DNA of 42,877 nt from SIG440 sp045648205 (GCA_045648205.1 JAZRNM010000001.1:1-42877), one strand, 5' to 3'; shown: positions 29,896 to 38,720, counted from the first letter of the stretch. Translations and numbers: made by a program. Notes: generated by a model from the letters alone, not told the origin.

Positions 29896-30771
29896 TTATT
29901 TTTGTTTTTTAATCTGAAGAATTATTCCTGCCGAGATAATCATAATTACCCCCACAATCTGGAATGGAGAAAAGGGTTGGTGCAAAACCAAAGTACCTAC
30001 AATCGCAGAGGTCATTGGCTCAATGCAACAAAGAATGGATGCTTTGGTTGCCTTGCAATATTTGAGCCCGATGGTGTAGAAGGTATAGGGAAGGATTGTT
30101 ACAACAAGGGCAAGAAGAACAGCGCGAAAAACAGCAGAATTTTCAATCACCATTTGTGCAGTTGTTGATATGTCAACCATAAAGAATGAACCGAGTCCTG
30201 CAAAAAACATTGTGTAAAGAGTTACGGTGATGGAGCTGTATTTTTTGAGGACATATTTCCCGAAAATGCTGTAAAGCCCATAAAAGAGCCCTGAAAGAAG
30301 GCCCGTGATGATGCCAAGCGGTGTAAAGCGAATGGCTTTTGAACCGATAATCCCTGTTGCAAAGGCACAGCCCGCAACTGCTAAAAAGAGGGTTATAATC
30401 TTTTTGACAGTGATTTTTTCTTTGAATATAATAATGGAAAAAACCATTATCCAGATTGGTGAGGTATACATCAAAATGTTTGCCACTGCAACTGTTGTCA
30501 GGGGCATTGTGACAAAATAAAGGGTGGAGCTGAGGAGAATACACAAAACTCCCGTACAAAAAAACCAACCAAGGTCACTCAGTTTGATTTTGAGAAGACC
30601 GGGCTTTAAAATGAGCACAGCCACAAGGGTTATCGCAGACGAAAAAATCCAACGCAGGGAGGAAATCTGAATAGAGGTGAAACCCATTTCGCTAAGTCCT
30701 GATACAAATAATCCTGCAAGACCCCAAAGAATTCCTGCAATTAATATAGACAGCTCTGCAAATTTTTTCAT
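29896..30771 (-). CDS. EamA (DMT) family transporter
   Basis: A 291-residue membrane protein with ten predicted helices made of two EamA repeats (about 5-135 and 148-285). Seen: AGILWGLAGLFVSGLSEMGF at the start, PLTTVAVANILMYTSPIWIM (about 88) before the end of the first repeat, GLLSGLFYGLYSIFGKYVLK at the start of the second, and KATKASILCCIEPMTSAIVG (about 240), all typical. The family exports amino acids, metabolites or drugs; the substrate is not predictable. The minus-strand gene ends just before a terminator, so it is transcribed apart from ptsI. The gene upstream on the plus strand (M16 peptidase) is divergent. Confidence 0.92.
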   Translation of the reverse strand: MKKFAELSILIAGILWGLAGLFVSGLSEMGFTSIQISSLRWIFSSAITLVAVLILKPGLLKIKLSDLGWFFCTGVLCILLSSTLYFVTMPLTTVAVANILMYTSPIWIMVFSIIIFKEKITVKKIITLFLAVAGCAFATGIIGSKAIRFTPLGIITGLLSGLFYGLYSIFGKYVLKKYSSITVTLYTMFFAGLGSFFMVDISTTAQMVIENSAVFRAVLLALVVTILPYTFYTIGLKYCKATKASILCCIEPMTSAIVGTLVLHQPFSPFQIVGVIMIISAGIILQIKKQK

Positions 30772-30844
30772 ACAAAAATTCCTCTTTCGTTAATATAAAC
30801 CGAAAAACAGTATATCATAACTAAAATGCTTTTTCAAGGGATTG

Positions 30845-30873
30845 TTGACAAAAGTCGCAGAAAGAGGTATTCT
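30845..30873 (+). promoter_or_regulatory. Promoter of the M16 peptidase gene
   Basis: TTGACA (30845-30850), 17-base spacer, TATTCT (30868-30873). Confidence 0.78.
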
Positions 30874-30901
30874 GTTAGAGAAAGCGAGGAGAGGAAGTTA
30901 T

Positions 30902-32164
30902 ATGCACAAGATTTTTACTTTGAGCAATGGTATCCGTATTGTGACGGAGGTTATAGATTATGTGAAGTCGGTTTCTGCTGGCGTTTGGGTTGGAGCAGGC
31001 TCGGCTTTTGAAAATGCAAACAACAATGGTGTTTCTCATTTTATTGAACATATGCTGTTTAAGGGCACAGAAACGCGGAGTGCAAAAGATATTGCAGAAT
31101 ATATGGATTCGGTTGGCGGTCAGCTTAATGCTGTGACAGCAAGGGAATACACCTGTTATTATGCAAAAACTCTTTCTGAGCATATGGAAATGTCCTTTGA
31201 AATTCTTTCGGATATGGTGAAAAACTCCACCTTCACTGATGAGAATATAAATGTTGAGAGGAAGGTTATTCTGGAAGAAATCAATATGAGTGAGGATAAC
31301 CCCGAAGACTTCATTCACGATATGCTGAGCCTCAATATGTGGAGAGATTCGGCTCTTGGCTATCCCATAGCGGGGACTGTCGACACTTTGGCGGAAATTG
31401 ACAGAAGGACAATGCTTGACTATTATAATAGCTTTTACACAGCGGAAAACATCGTAATCTCGGTTGTGGGAAATTTTGACGAAGGTCAGGCTCTTAAAAT
31501 TCTTGAAGATAAGTTCGGGGGGATTAAGAAATGTGGCAAAATTATTGAAGGCATAAAGAAGCTTGAAGTGACACGATGCGCAGATGTTGTGAAACGAGAC
31601 ATTGAACAGTGTCAGATATGCCTTGGACTTGGCGGATTCTCAAGAACAGACAGACGGATTTATGACCTTGCTGTTGTGAATGCTCTGTTTGGCGGAAATA
31701 TGAGTTCAAGACTTTTCCAAAAGGTGAGGGAAGAAAGCGGACTTGCATATTCAGTTTATTCCTACACCTCGTCATATCATAACAATGGCTCCATGACAAT
31801 CTATGCAGGACTTAGCACTGAGAGCCTTCATCAGGCTCTTGAGATAATCAACAATGAAATCCGTATTCTGAAAAGGGACAAGCTCACCAAAGATGAGGTT
31901 GAAACGGCAAAAACTCAGCTGAAGGCATCAATTGTTATGGGGAGTGAGGGAATATCATCAAGGATGAGCAATTATGGAAAAAATATTCTGTTTGAAAACA
32001 GGGTAAAAACTCTTGATGAAATTATTGAATTGATTGACAGCGTGAATTCTGACCGTGTGGCAGAGGTAATCGATGGGGTGTTTGACAAGGACCACCTGAC
32101 AGTTTCAGCTCTGGGCAGAATTGACGGTGACGGAAAAGATTTGTTGGAAATATTGAATTTTTAG
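30902..32164 (+). CDS. M16 family zinc peptidase (pitrilysin/processing-peptidase type)
   Basis: A 420-residue M16B-like zinc peptidase made of two homologous halves. Seen: the inverted zinc motif in VSHFIEHMLFKGTE (HxxEH at about residues 44-48), the distal Glu in ERKVILEEINMSEDNPED (about 117-135), and the second-half segment FGGNMSSRLFQKVREESGLA (about 265) with the RxxxY-like SVYSYTSSY that follows. In Firmicutes such single proteins (YmxG/PepR type) usually lie near dut or polyribonucleotide phosphorylase genes; that context is absent here. ATG 30902 has GAGG seven bases upstream; the open frame extends back to 30842 over the promoter. The substrate is unknown; it is probably a cytoplasmic oligopeptide or protein processing enzyme. 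Confidence 0.94.
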   Translation: MHKIFTLSNGIRIVTEVIDYVKSVSAGVWVGAGSAFENANNNGVSHFIEHMLFKGTETRSAKDIAEYMDSVGGQLNAVTAREYTCYYAKTLSEHMEMSFEILSDMVKNSTFTDENINVERKVILEEINMSEDNPEDFIHDMLSLNMWRDSALGYPIAGTVDTLAEIDRRTMLDYYNSFYTAENIVISVVGNFDEGQALKILEDKFGGIKKCGKIIEGIKKLEVTRCADVVKRDIEQCQICLGLGGFSRTDRRIYDLAVVNALFGGNMSSRLFQKVREESGLAYSVYSYTSSYHNNGSMTIYAGLSTESLHQALEIINNEIRILKRDKLTKDEVETAKTQLKASIVMGSEGISSRMSNYGKNILFENRVKTLDEIIELIDSVNSDRVAEVIDGVFDKDHLTVSALGRIDGDGKDLLEILNF

Positions 32165-32171
32165 GAAAACT

Positions 32172-32208
32172 ATCCCTTGGGCGAGATTTTGTCCAGGGGG
32201 ATTTTTTT
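32172..32208 (+). terminator. Terminator after the M16 peptidase gene
   Basis: Stem ATCCC-TTGG / CCA-GGGGGAT with a T7 tail. Confidence 0.82.
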
Positions 32209-32276
32209 GCATAAATCCACTCTTGTCCGCATAGGATTTTATAACCGAAGTACCAGCGACAAGGGAGGAGTAAGTT

Positions 32277-34898
32277 ATGGAAAAGATCAAAGGATTAAGT
32301 GCTGAGGAAGTGGAAAAATCCCGCTTGGAAAGCGGAAGCAACAAACTGACGGAAAAAGAGCGGACAACTTTGTGGAAGAAGTATTGGGAGAAGTTTGATG
32401 ACCCAATCATAACAATTTTGTTGATTGCTTTGGGTCTTAATATTATTTTCACTTTTTTAGGCAAGGTTGATTGGTTTGAGTGTCTTGGGATTTTTGTTTC
32501 GGTGATGATTGCCACCTGGGTGAGTGCTCTTTCGGAATTCAAAAACGAGGAGGCATTTCGCACAATTCAAAGGGAAGCAGCTCAGGTTTTGTGCAAGGTC
32601 TATCGCGGAGGAAGATTGTCGGAAATTGGGATTGAAGAAATTGTCAAAGGTGATTATGTTCTACTTCAGGCGGGGGATTTGGTGCCTGCTGACGGGTGTG
32701 TCTTTTCGGGCAAGATACGTGTTGACCAATCGGCGCTCAACGGTGAAAACAAGGAGCTTGAAAAGACTGTTGCTGAAAATTCGGCTGAATACAGAACCAG
32801 GCTGATAGATTTTTGGGACAAGAGCAGCTTGTTCAGAGGAGCGGTGGTTTGCTCGGGACAATGCATAATGAAGGTTCAGCAGGTGGGAGATGACACAGTT
32901 TACGGAAAGCTCAGCAGGGAAACAGAGGATGAGGAACGGCAAAGCCCGTTGCAGGTTAAACTGTCCGACCTTGCACGGGGAATAAGCAAGTTTGGGTACA
33001 TTGGTGCGGCTTTGGTGGTTGTTATATACTTGGGACTCAGGATTGTCTCAGACAATGGTTGGCATTTGCCGCAAATTGTGAGTTATCTTTCTGATACCGC
33101 ACAACTGACCTCTGATGTGGTGAATGCGGTTATTATGGGAATTACTGTTGTGGTTGTGTCGGTGCCCGAGGGACTTCCGCTTATGATTGCCATAGTATGC
33201 TCACTCAATATGAAGAAAATGATGAAAAATAATGTATTGGTGAGGCGGCTAATCGGCATTGAAACGGCGGGGAGCATAAATCTCCTTTTTTCGGACAAGA
33301 CAGGAACCATAACTTGCGGGAAATTGCAGGTGGTGGATTTTGTTGACGGTGATGGGAATACATATAAGGAGTTTTCAAACCTCCCTCGTGAACTGAAAAG
33401 GCTTGTGGAGATATCTGTTGCAGGGAACAGCGGTGCTCAGATGTCGGGAGGCAAGATTTTAGGCGGGAATGCCACAGAAAAGGCGCTTTGGGAATTTGTG
33501 GGTGGTTCTGATGCGAAGATTTCAAAGATACGAGAGAATTTGTTTTCCAGCGAGAAGAAGTTTTCACAGACAGAAGTCAAAGGCGATTTTTCAGGTGTTC
33601 TTTTGAAAGGTGCTCCAGAATTGATTTTGAGAAAGTGCACAAATTTTTATGATAACAATGGAAAACCAAAACGATTGGAAAAGTTCTCTTGGCTAAATAA
33701 CATTATTGATGATTTGGCAGTTCGGTCAATCAGGGTTCTTGCTCTTGCAACAGCCAACGACTTTGTGGATGGAAGCATTCCTCAAAATATGACACTTGTG
33801 GGGCTTGTGGGAATTCGTGATGAATTGAGAGCAGATGTCAAAGGCTCGGTCAGTGAAGTGAAGCGAGCGGGAATTCAGACTGTTATGATAACGGGTGACA
33901 AAAAAGAAACTGCTGTCGCCATTGCCAAAGAAGCAGGGATAATGGACAGCCACAGAAATGTTGTGCTGACTTCTGAGGATTTGCAAAGAATGAGTGACGA
34001 TGAAATAAGTGATATTCTCTGTGATGTCAGGGTGATTGCAAGAGCACTTCCCACAGATAAAAGCAGATTGGTGAGAATTGCCCAAGAGAAAGGACTTGTT
34101 GTGGGAATGACAGGTGACGGCGTCAACGACCTTGCGGCGCTCAGACGTGCGGATGTGGGCTTTGCAATGGGAAGCGGAACCGAGGTTGCCAAGGCGGCGG
34201 GGGATATTGTGATACTTGATGATAACTTTTCTTCTGTCAAGTCGGCGGTTCTTTATGGCAGAACCATATATAAAAGCATAAAAAAATTTATTGTCTGTCA
34301 GATGACAATAAATATTGCGGCGGTATTGATTTCGGTTATAGGGCCTCTCATTGGTGTTGACAAACCTCTTGGTATTACCCAGATGCTTTGGGTGAACCTT
34401 GTTATGGACACTTTTGCGGCAATCGCATTCGGTGGTGAGCCGGCTCTCAAAAAGTATATGCTTGACAGACCAAAGCGTCGTGATGAGAAGATTATTGACA
34501 AAAAATCCTGGAGTGCAATCATAACGGGAGGCCTCTTCATCAGCCTTATGAGTTTGTTCTTCTTTTTGTCAGAGGATATATACTATGCATTCAGACAGCA
34601 CGAGGGCAACATATATTTTTACACGGGATATTTCAACTTTTTTGTGTTTGCAGGTGTTTTCAATGCTTTTAATTCAAGGTGCGAGGGTATTGATTTGCTG
34701 GACCATATATCCCTCAACAAGCCTTTTATGTTTATTATTGCTGTGATTTGCGCAGTGCAGATTGCAATGACTTATTTTGGGGGAGCAATGCTGAGAACAG
34801 CGGCACTCAATCCCCGCGAATGGCTTGTTGCAGTTCTGCCTGCACTCCTTATAATCCCCGTTGACCTGGCAAGAAAGCTGATTGTCAAGGGAAGATAA
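32277..34898 (+). CDS. Cation-translocating P-type ATPase, calcium (PMCA/SERCA) type
   Basis: An 873-residue P2-type ATPase, most like Ca2+ exporters. Seen: the N-terminal cation-ATPase domain, a paired TM1-TM2, the A-domain loop VDQSALNGENKELEK (about 145), TM4 with SVPEGLPLMIAIVCS (about 298), the phosphorylation motif FSDKTGTITCGK (about 355), KGAPE (nucleotide domain), TGDKKET and MTGDGVNDLAALRRADVGFA (about 615), and TM6 LWVNLVMDTFAAIAFGGEPA (about 705) with the Asn and Asp of the Ca site. The A-domain motif is NGEN in place of TGES. The single PEGLP site and length fit the PMCA branch. GGGAGGAG precedes the ATG. It is monocistronic between two terminators. Confidence 0.92.
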   Translation: MEKIKGLSAEEVEKSRLESGSNKLTEKERTTLWKKYWEKFDDPIITILLIALGLNIIFTFLGKVDWFECLGIFVSVMIATWVSALSEFKNEEAFRTIQREAAQVLCKVYRGGRLSEIGIEEIVKGDYVLLQAGDLVPADGCVFSGKIRVDQSALNGENKELEKTVAENSAEYRTRLIDFWDKSSLFRGAVVCSGQCIMKVQQVGDDTVYGKLSRETEDEERQSPLQVKLSDLARGISKFGYIGAALVVVIYLGLRIVSDNGWHLPQIVSYLSDTAQLTSDVVNAVIMGITVVVVSVPEGLPLMIAIVCSLNMKKMMKNNVLVRRLIGIETAGSINLLFSDKTGTITCGKLQVVDFVDGDGNTYKEFSNLPRELKRLVEISVAGNSGAQMSGGKILGGNATEKALWEFVGGSDAKISKIRENLFSSEKKFSQTEVKGDFSGVLLKGAPELILRKCTNFYDNNGKPKRLEKFSWLNNIIDDLAVRSIRVLALATANDFVDGSIPQNMTLVGLVGIRDELRADVKGSVSEVKRAGIQTVMITGDKKETAVAIAKEAGIMDSHRNVVLTSEDLQRMSDDEISDILCDVRVIARALPTDKSRLVRIAQEKGLVVGMTGDGVNDLAALRRADVGFAMGSGTEVAKAAGDIVILDDNFSSVKSAVLYGRTIYKSIKKFIVCQMTINIAAVLISVIGPLIGVDKPLGITQMLWVNLVMDTFAAIAFGGEPALKKYMLDRPKRRDEKIIDKKSWSAIITGGLFISLMSLFFFLSEDIYYAFRQHEGNIYFYTGYFNFFVFAGVFNAFNSRCEGIDLLDHISLNKPFMFIIAVICAVQIAMTYFGGAMLRTAALNPREWLVAVLPALLIIPVDLARKLIVKGR

Positions 34899-34908
34899 TG
34901 AAACATTC

Positions 34909-35802
34909 TCACACACCGCTCAAATCAAAGGGCGGTGTGTATTCTTCTTTTGCACTTGATTTTTCCTGAACATAGGCGTTTGTAAATCCAAGACGCAATG
35001 CTTCGTTGACCACGGAGTCATATTCGAAAGATGTTATCCGTCGGTTGATTTCGGGAAATTCGGTCAGGTTTTTGGTTGGGGTGTATTGACTCATAAGGCT
35101 GAGCAAAAATCTTTCTGTCCCAAATCGCTCTTTCAGCTCCTGCAGAATTTCAATTGAGTCGTGACGGCAATTTGGCAACACGAGATGACGGACAATGACT
35201 CCTGATGTGAGAATACCATATTCGTCAAAAACGGGTTCGGGTGCAATTTCCAGCATTTCTTTAAGGGAGTTGATTGAATGCCCGAAATAGTCAGGCGCTT
35301 GGCTGTATTTTAGTGAGAGGGCGGAGGACTTATATTTCGCATCCGTCAGAAATATATCTATGTAGCCACGGAGTGACTTGATTGTTTCAGACTTTTCGTA
35401 ACCACCCATATTGGCAACAAAGGGTATGTGCATTTTATCCCTGACAAGGTCAATTGCGGATTTGATTTGAGGAATATAAGGAGTTGGAGTCACAAGATTT
35501 ATGTTGTGTGCTCCAAGAGACTGAAGCTCCAAAAAAATTTTCCCCAGGCGTTCTGTGGTGATTTCTTTGCCAAATTGACCAATGCTGATTTCGTGGTTCT
35601 GACAATAAACACACCGAAGATTGCAACCGCTGAAAAAAACAGTTCCTGAACCGTTTTCTCCGCTGATGCAGGGTTCTTCCCAAAAGTGAAGAGCGGCTCT
35701 GGCAATTTTCGGATTTTGGTTTGCTCCACAAAACCCTTTGCTTTGGTATCTGTCTGCTTTACATTCTCTTGGACAAAGTGTGCATTTTCTTAATCCATCC
35801 AT
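34909..35802 (-). CDS. Radical SAM protein, PflA-like (COG1313)
   Basis: A 297-residue radical SAM protein. Seen: an N-terminal cysteine pair cluster CTLCPRECKADR and GFCGANQNPK (about 7-28), the 4Fe-4S/SAM motif SGCNLRCVYCQNHEIS with CxxxCxxC at about residues 58-66, NLVTPTPYIPQI (about 102), VANMGGYE, and DIFLTDAKYKS (about 148). This matches the PflX/COG1313 subgroup, related to pyruvate formate-lyase activase but with unknown targets. No glycyl-radical enzyme gene is adjacent. The C-terminal coding end overlaps a hairpin ACACACCGC / GCGGTGTGT (34913-34941) that can terminate the ATPase transcript on the other strand. Confident for the family, not for the substrate. Confidence 0.92.
   Translation of the reverse strand: MDGLRKCTLCPRECKADRYQSKGFCGANQNPKIARAALHFWEEPCISGENGSGTVFFSGCNLRCVYCQNHEISIGQFGKEITTERLGKIFLELQSLGAHNINLVTPTPYIPQIKSAIDLVRDKMHIPFVANMGGYEKSETIKSLRGYIDIFLTDAKYKSSALSLKYSQAPDYFGHSINSLKEMLEIAPEPVFDEYGILTSGVIVRHLVLPNCRHDSIEILQELKERFGTERFLLSLMSQYTPTKNLTEFPEINRRITSFEYDSVVNEALRLGFTNAYVQEKSSAKEEYTPPFDLSGV
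34913..34941. terminator. Hairpin between convergent ATPase and radical SAM genes
   Basis: Stem ACACACCGC / GCGGTGTGT around a 12-base loop, followed by ATTCTTCTTTT on the plus strand. It lies within the last codons of the radical SAM gene. A possible terminator for the ATPase gene. Confidence 0.55.
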
Positions 35803-35872
35803 TTTTAATCTCCCTGAATCTGTGATAATTCAATTATATTTCCTGAATTCTTTTCTGTCAATAAAAAAACTA

Positions 35873-35901
35873 TTGACAAATGGAAAAAAATGTGATATTT
35901 T
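35873..35901 (+). promoter_or_regulatory. Promoter of the MarR-acyl-CoA synthetase operon
   Basis: TTGACA (35873-35878), 17-base spacer, TATTTT (35896-35901). The palindrome at 35915-35927 lies just downstream. Confidence 0.68.
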
Positions 35902-35914
35902 TATATTAAAATAG

Positions 35915-35927
35915 TTTGAAGTTCAAA
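35915..35927. promoter_or_regulatory. Palindromic operator TTTGAAGTTCAAA
   Basis: A perfect inverted repeat TTTGA-AGT-TCAAA at about +8 from the predicted transcription start. It fits the TTTGAnnnTCAAA pattern of FabT-type MarR regulators of lipid genes. Binding by the MarR protein encoded next is inferred. Confidence 0.6.
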
Positions 35928-35945
35928 GTAATTGGAGGGAGAACA

Positions 35946-36416
35946 ATGGACAGCAAGCAAAAAAGTGAGATAAATTATTTTTTTGTGCACGTATTCAATC
36001 AGATTTTGTCCTGGGAGGAGCATTCCTTCAAGGAGATGGGTTTTTCGGATTTGTCCCTTCGTGAGCTTCACGTGATTGAGGCGGTTTGCAACTTGAAGGA
36101 GACGAAAAGAAATCGAATGTCCTCAATTGCGAGCTATCTTTCTATCACTCCCGGCTCGCTTACAACAGCGGTTAACACCCTTGTGAAGAAGGGGTATCTT
36201 GAACGGGAAAATGTTCCTGAGGACCGACGGGTTGTACTGATTGTTCCGACCGACAAGGCAATCTTGGTGAATGAAACTCACTCAAAATTTCATTCTGAAA
36301 TGATTGATGCGGTGGGGGAACTGACCAACGAGAAGGAAGTTGAGGTTCTGGTTGAAACTCTTGGAAAATTAAGTAATTTCTTTGAAAATAAATCAAATAT
36401 AGGAGGAAGAAAATGA
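35946..36416 (+). CDS. MarR family transcriptional regulator (FabT-like context)
   Basis: A 156-residue winged-helix regulator. Seen: N-terminal dimerisation helix (EINYFFVHVFNQILSWEEHS), the HTH MSSIASYLSITPGSLTTAVN (about 58-77), the recognition-helix end TLVKKGYLERE, and the wing ENVPEDRRVVLIVPT with the conserved DxR, then a C-terminal dimerisation helix. ATG 35946 has GGAGG at 35934-35938. It overlaps the acyl-CoA synthetase ATG by four bases and lies behind a TTTGAnnnTCAAA palindrome, so it probably autoregulates and senses an acyl-type ligand, like FabT. No fab genes are next to it, so a wider lipid regulon is only a suggestion. Confidence 0.9.
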   Translation: MDSKQKSEINYFFVHVFNQILSWEEHSFKEMGFSDLSLRELHVIEAVCNLKETKRNRMSSIASYLSITPGSLTTAVNTLVKKGYLERENVPEDRRVVLIVPTDKAILVNETHSKFHSEMIDAVGELTNEKEVEVLVETLGKLSNFFENKSNIGGRK

Positions 36417-38086
36417 AAAAGAAATTTAAGGAATATAAGGTTGAAGAATTCAGAAGTTTTCGCGAGGCGGTTAAGAGAAACGTGGACAGACACGGGGACA
36501 GACCTGCGTTTGTGTTCCGCGAAAAAAGACAGCTCAAAACAGTTACATACAAAGAATTTTATGAAGACTCACAGTGTCTCGGAAATGCACTTTTCAAAAT
36601 GGGTTATTCTGATAAGCACGTTGCCTGCATTGGGGACAACTGTTATCGTTGGATTGTTGTTCATTTCACCATGATGAATTCAAACGGGGTTTTTGTTCCC
36701 CTTGACAGACAACTTCCCAAGCAAGATATCGTGACAGTTCTCAATCACAGCGGCTCTGAGGTGTTGTTTTTTACGAAGAAATATATACCCATACTGGATG
36801 AAATAAGAGCAGAACTTCCCAACATAAAGGTTTTTGTCTGTCTTGATGCCGAAGAAAGCAGCGATAAGTTTTTGTCCTTCGACAGTTTGATTTCAGAAGG
36901 CAGAGCAATTTTGGAGGCGGAAGGTAACCTTTATGAGCAGGCTGAAGGCGACACCGACGCACTCAGACTTCTGGTTTACACATCAGGTACAACCGGTATG
37001 GCAAAGGGTGTTATGCTTTCCGAGAGAAATGTTATGACCTGCATAAACACAGGTCTTCGCCTGACAAGACTTTATGACAGAGCAATTTCACTTCTTCCAT
37101 ATCATCACACATATGAGGGAATCGGTTTGGTTGCTGAGCTTGCCTGCGGTGTGACAATATTTATAAATGACAGCATGAAAAATCTTCTCAAGAATTTTGA
37201 AGAGTTCAAGCCACAGACAGCGTTTCTGGTGCCTGCGTATCTTGAGGCATTTTACAAAAGAATTCAAAAGGCCATCGGAAGCAAAAAACCGATTATTGAC
37301 GCAATGATTTGCATTTCAAACGGATTACGCAAGTTGGGAATAGACCTGAGACGAAAAATGTTCGGAATGATTTTAAAACCCTTTGGCGGTGAGCTTATAA
37401 AAGTTATAAGCGGAGGTGCACCAATCAGACCTGAAATCGCAGACTTTTTTGACAGCATAGGTGTCACTGTGGTGAATGGTTATGGAATCACCGAATGCTC
37501 TCCTCTTGTTTCCATTACCCGTGAGGGATATGACGACTGTTACACGGCAGGTGTTCCCATTGGTTCTGTGAAAGTCAAAATCAAAGACCCTGACGAAAAC
37601 GGAATAGGTGAGGTTTGTGTCAAGGGTACGTCGGTTATGCTCGGTTACTACAAAAATCAGGAAGCAACCGATCGTGTGATGGAAGACGGATGGTTCAACA
37701 CCGAGGACTTAGGGATGTTTGATGATACGGGCAGACTCAAAATTACGGGCCGTTCGAAAAACCTGATTGTTCTCAGAAACGGAAAAAATATTTTCCCCGA
37801 AGAAATCGAGAATTACATTCTTTCAATCCCCTATGTTGCTGAGGCGGCAGTTACCGCATGGTGTGACGAAAGCGGAGAGGAAGCAGGTCTTTGTGCTCAC
37901 GTTTATCTTGATCCGCAGAGTGAAGTTGCAATGAGTGATGATCGTGAGACGAAGGTGCGTGAAGATATAGCCAAAGTATGCAAGGAGCTTCCAGTGTATA
38001 AGCAAGTGAGCCGTGTCAATATCCGCAAAGAAGAATTTGTGAAAACCACAACAAATAAGATAAAAAGAAATGAAATTGAAAAGTAA
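36413..38086 (+). CDS. AMP-forming acyl-CoA synthetase family protein, second copy
   Basis: A 557-residue ANL enzyme, paralogous to the one at 4165-5775. Seen: LRLLVYTSGTTGMAKGVMLS near 190 (adenylation P-loop), LLPYHHTYEGIGLVAELACG (about 223), GGAPIRPEIADFFDSIGVTV, NGYGITECSPLVSITREGYD (about 355), WFNTEDLGMFDDTGRLKITG (about 430), NGKNIFPEEIE, and the C-terminal TTTNKIKRNE with the catalytic Lys. It probably activates fatty acids for phospholipid synthesis or a related purpose; whether the thiol is CoA or an acyl carrier protein is not shown. GGAGG stands ten bases before ATG 36413, and translation is coupled to the MarR gene through an ATGA overlap. A terminator follows after 48 bases. 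Confidence 0.92.
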   Translation: MKKKFKEYKVEEFRSFREAVKRNVDRHGDRPAFVFREKRQLKTVTYKEFYEDSQCLGNALFKMGYSDKHVACIGDNCYRWIVVHFTMMNSNGVFVPLDRQLPKQDIVTVLNHSGSEVLFFTKKYIPILDEIRAELPNIKVFVCLDAEESSDKFLSFDSLISEGRAILEAEGNLYEQAEGDTDALRLLVYTSGTTGMAKGVMLSERNVMTCINTGLRLTRLYDRAISLLPYHHTYEGIGLVAELACGVTIFINDSMKNLLKNFEEFKPQTAFLVPAYLEAFYKRIQKAIGSKKPIIDAMICISNGLRKLGIDLRRKMFGMILKPFGGELIKVISGGAPIRPEIADFFDSIGVTVVNGYGITECSPLVSITREGYDDCYTAGVPIGSVKVKIKDPDENGIGEVCVKGTSVMLGYYKNQEATDRVMEDGWFNTEDLGMFDDTGRLKITGRSKNLIVLRNGKNIFPEEIENYILSIPYVAEAAVTAWCDESGEEAGLCAHVYLDPQSEVAMSDDRETKVREDIAKVCKELPVYKQVSRVNIRKEEFVKTTTNKIKRNEIEK

Positions 38087-38133
38087 GCGTTCAGAGAAGA
38101 TTGAAGAACGAAAATCGAAAAGAGAAAAGAACA

Positions 38134-38167
38134 AAAAAAGAACACCTTACAAGGTGTTCTTTTTTTT
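38134..38167. terminator. Bidirectional terminator between acyl-CoA synthetase and tRNA-Ala
   Basis: Stem AAAAGAACACCTT / AAGGTGTTCTTTT with a two-base loop and long A and T runs. Confidence 0.93.
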
Positions 38168-38242
38168 GGTGGAGATGAGGAGAGTCGAACTCCTGACCCC
38201 CTGCTTGCAAGGCAGGTGCTCTCCCAACTGAGCTACACCCCC
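38167..38242 (-). tRNA. tRNA-Ala (anticodon TGC)
   Basis: A 76-base cloverleaf on the minus strand: acceptor GGGGGTG / CATCTCC (two G-U pairs), D arm GCTC/GAGC, anticodon arm CCTGC-CTTGCAA-GCAGG with anticodon TGC, T arm AGGAG-TTCGACT-CTCCT, CCA encoded. The usual tRNA-Ala G3-U70 identity pair is present in the acceptor. Confidence 0.95.
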
Positions 38243-38272
38243 AAATTTTGCTTTTTCAAACACAACATCAGT

Positions 38273-38301
38273 AGTATATCACATATTTTCAGATTTGTAA
38301 A
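38273..38301 (-). promoter_or_regulatory. Promoter of tRNA-Ala
   Basis: Minus strand: TTTACA (38301-38296), 17-base spacer, TATACT (38278-38273). Confidence 0.8.
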
Positions 38302-38321
38302 TACCCTATTTGAAAAAAATT

Positions 38322-38352
38322 AAAAACAGTCGGAATTTTTCCGACTGTTTTT
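38322..38352 (-). terminator. Terminator after rpmE
   Basis: Stem AAAAACAGTCGGA / TCCGACTGTTTTT with a short T loop, about 80 bases after the rpmE stop. Confidence 0.9.
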
Positions 38353-38431
38353 GGTGTAGAATTTTTAATTTTAAAACTTACTTGAAACATCCATAAAAGA
38401 CATTTCCTGAAATGGTTTTCGGCGAGTGAAA

Positions 38432-38641
38432 CTATTTTGTTTCTTCAAGGCCGAAACGCTTTCTGAACTTGTCAACACGACCGCCTGTGTCAACTAACTT
38501 CTGCTTACCTGTGTAAAAAGGGTGGCAAGCTGAACAAATTTCGATAGAAACGTTTTCTTTTGTTGAGCCTGTTTCAATAACATTGCCGCAAGCACACTTG
38601 ATTGTTGTTTCTTTGTAATCCGGATGTATTCCTTCTCTCAT
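38432..38641 (-). CDS. rpmE: 50S ribosomal protein L31
   Basis: A 69-residue L31. Seen: MREGIHPDYKETTIKCACGN at the start, VSIEICSACHPFYTGKQKLV, and DTGGRVDKFRKRFGLEE at the end. The four zinc ligands CAC-G...CSAC are present (Cys16, Cys18, Cys36, Cys39), so this is the zinc-binding L31A type. The preferred ATG 38641 has AGAGGTG upstream. It is alone between its promoter and terminator. The leader is about 45 bases; a ribosomal-protein autoregulatory leader is possible but I cannot assign one. Confidence 0.97.
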   Translation of the reverse strand: MREGIHPDYKETTIKCACGNVIETGSTKENVSIEICSACHPFYTGKQKLVDTGGRVDKFRKRFGLEETK

Positions 38642-38691
38642 CTATCTTTCACCTCTTTCTTTAGAGTGTTATAACTAAATCAGCATTACCC

Positions 38692-38720
38692 ATTATAACA
38701 TAGGCTTTTCATAAATGCAA
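38692..38720 (-). promoter_or_regulatory. Promoter of rpmE
   Basis: Minus strand: TTGCAT (38720-38715), 17-base spacer, TATAAT (38697-38692). The remaining stretch 38721-38870 is AT-rich without a gene I can see. Confidence 0.85.
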
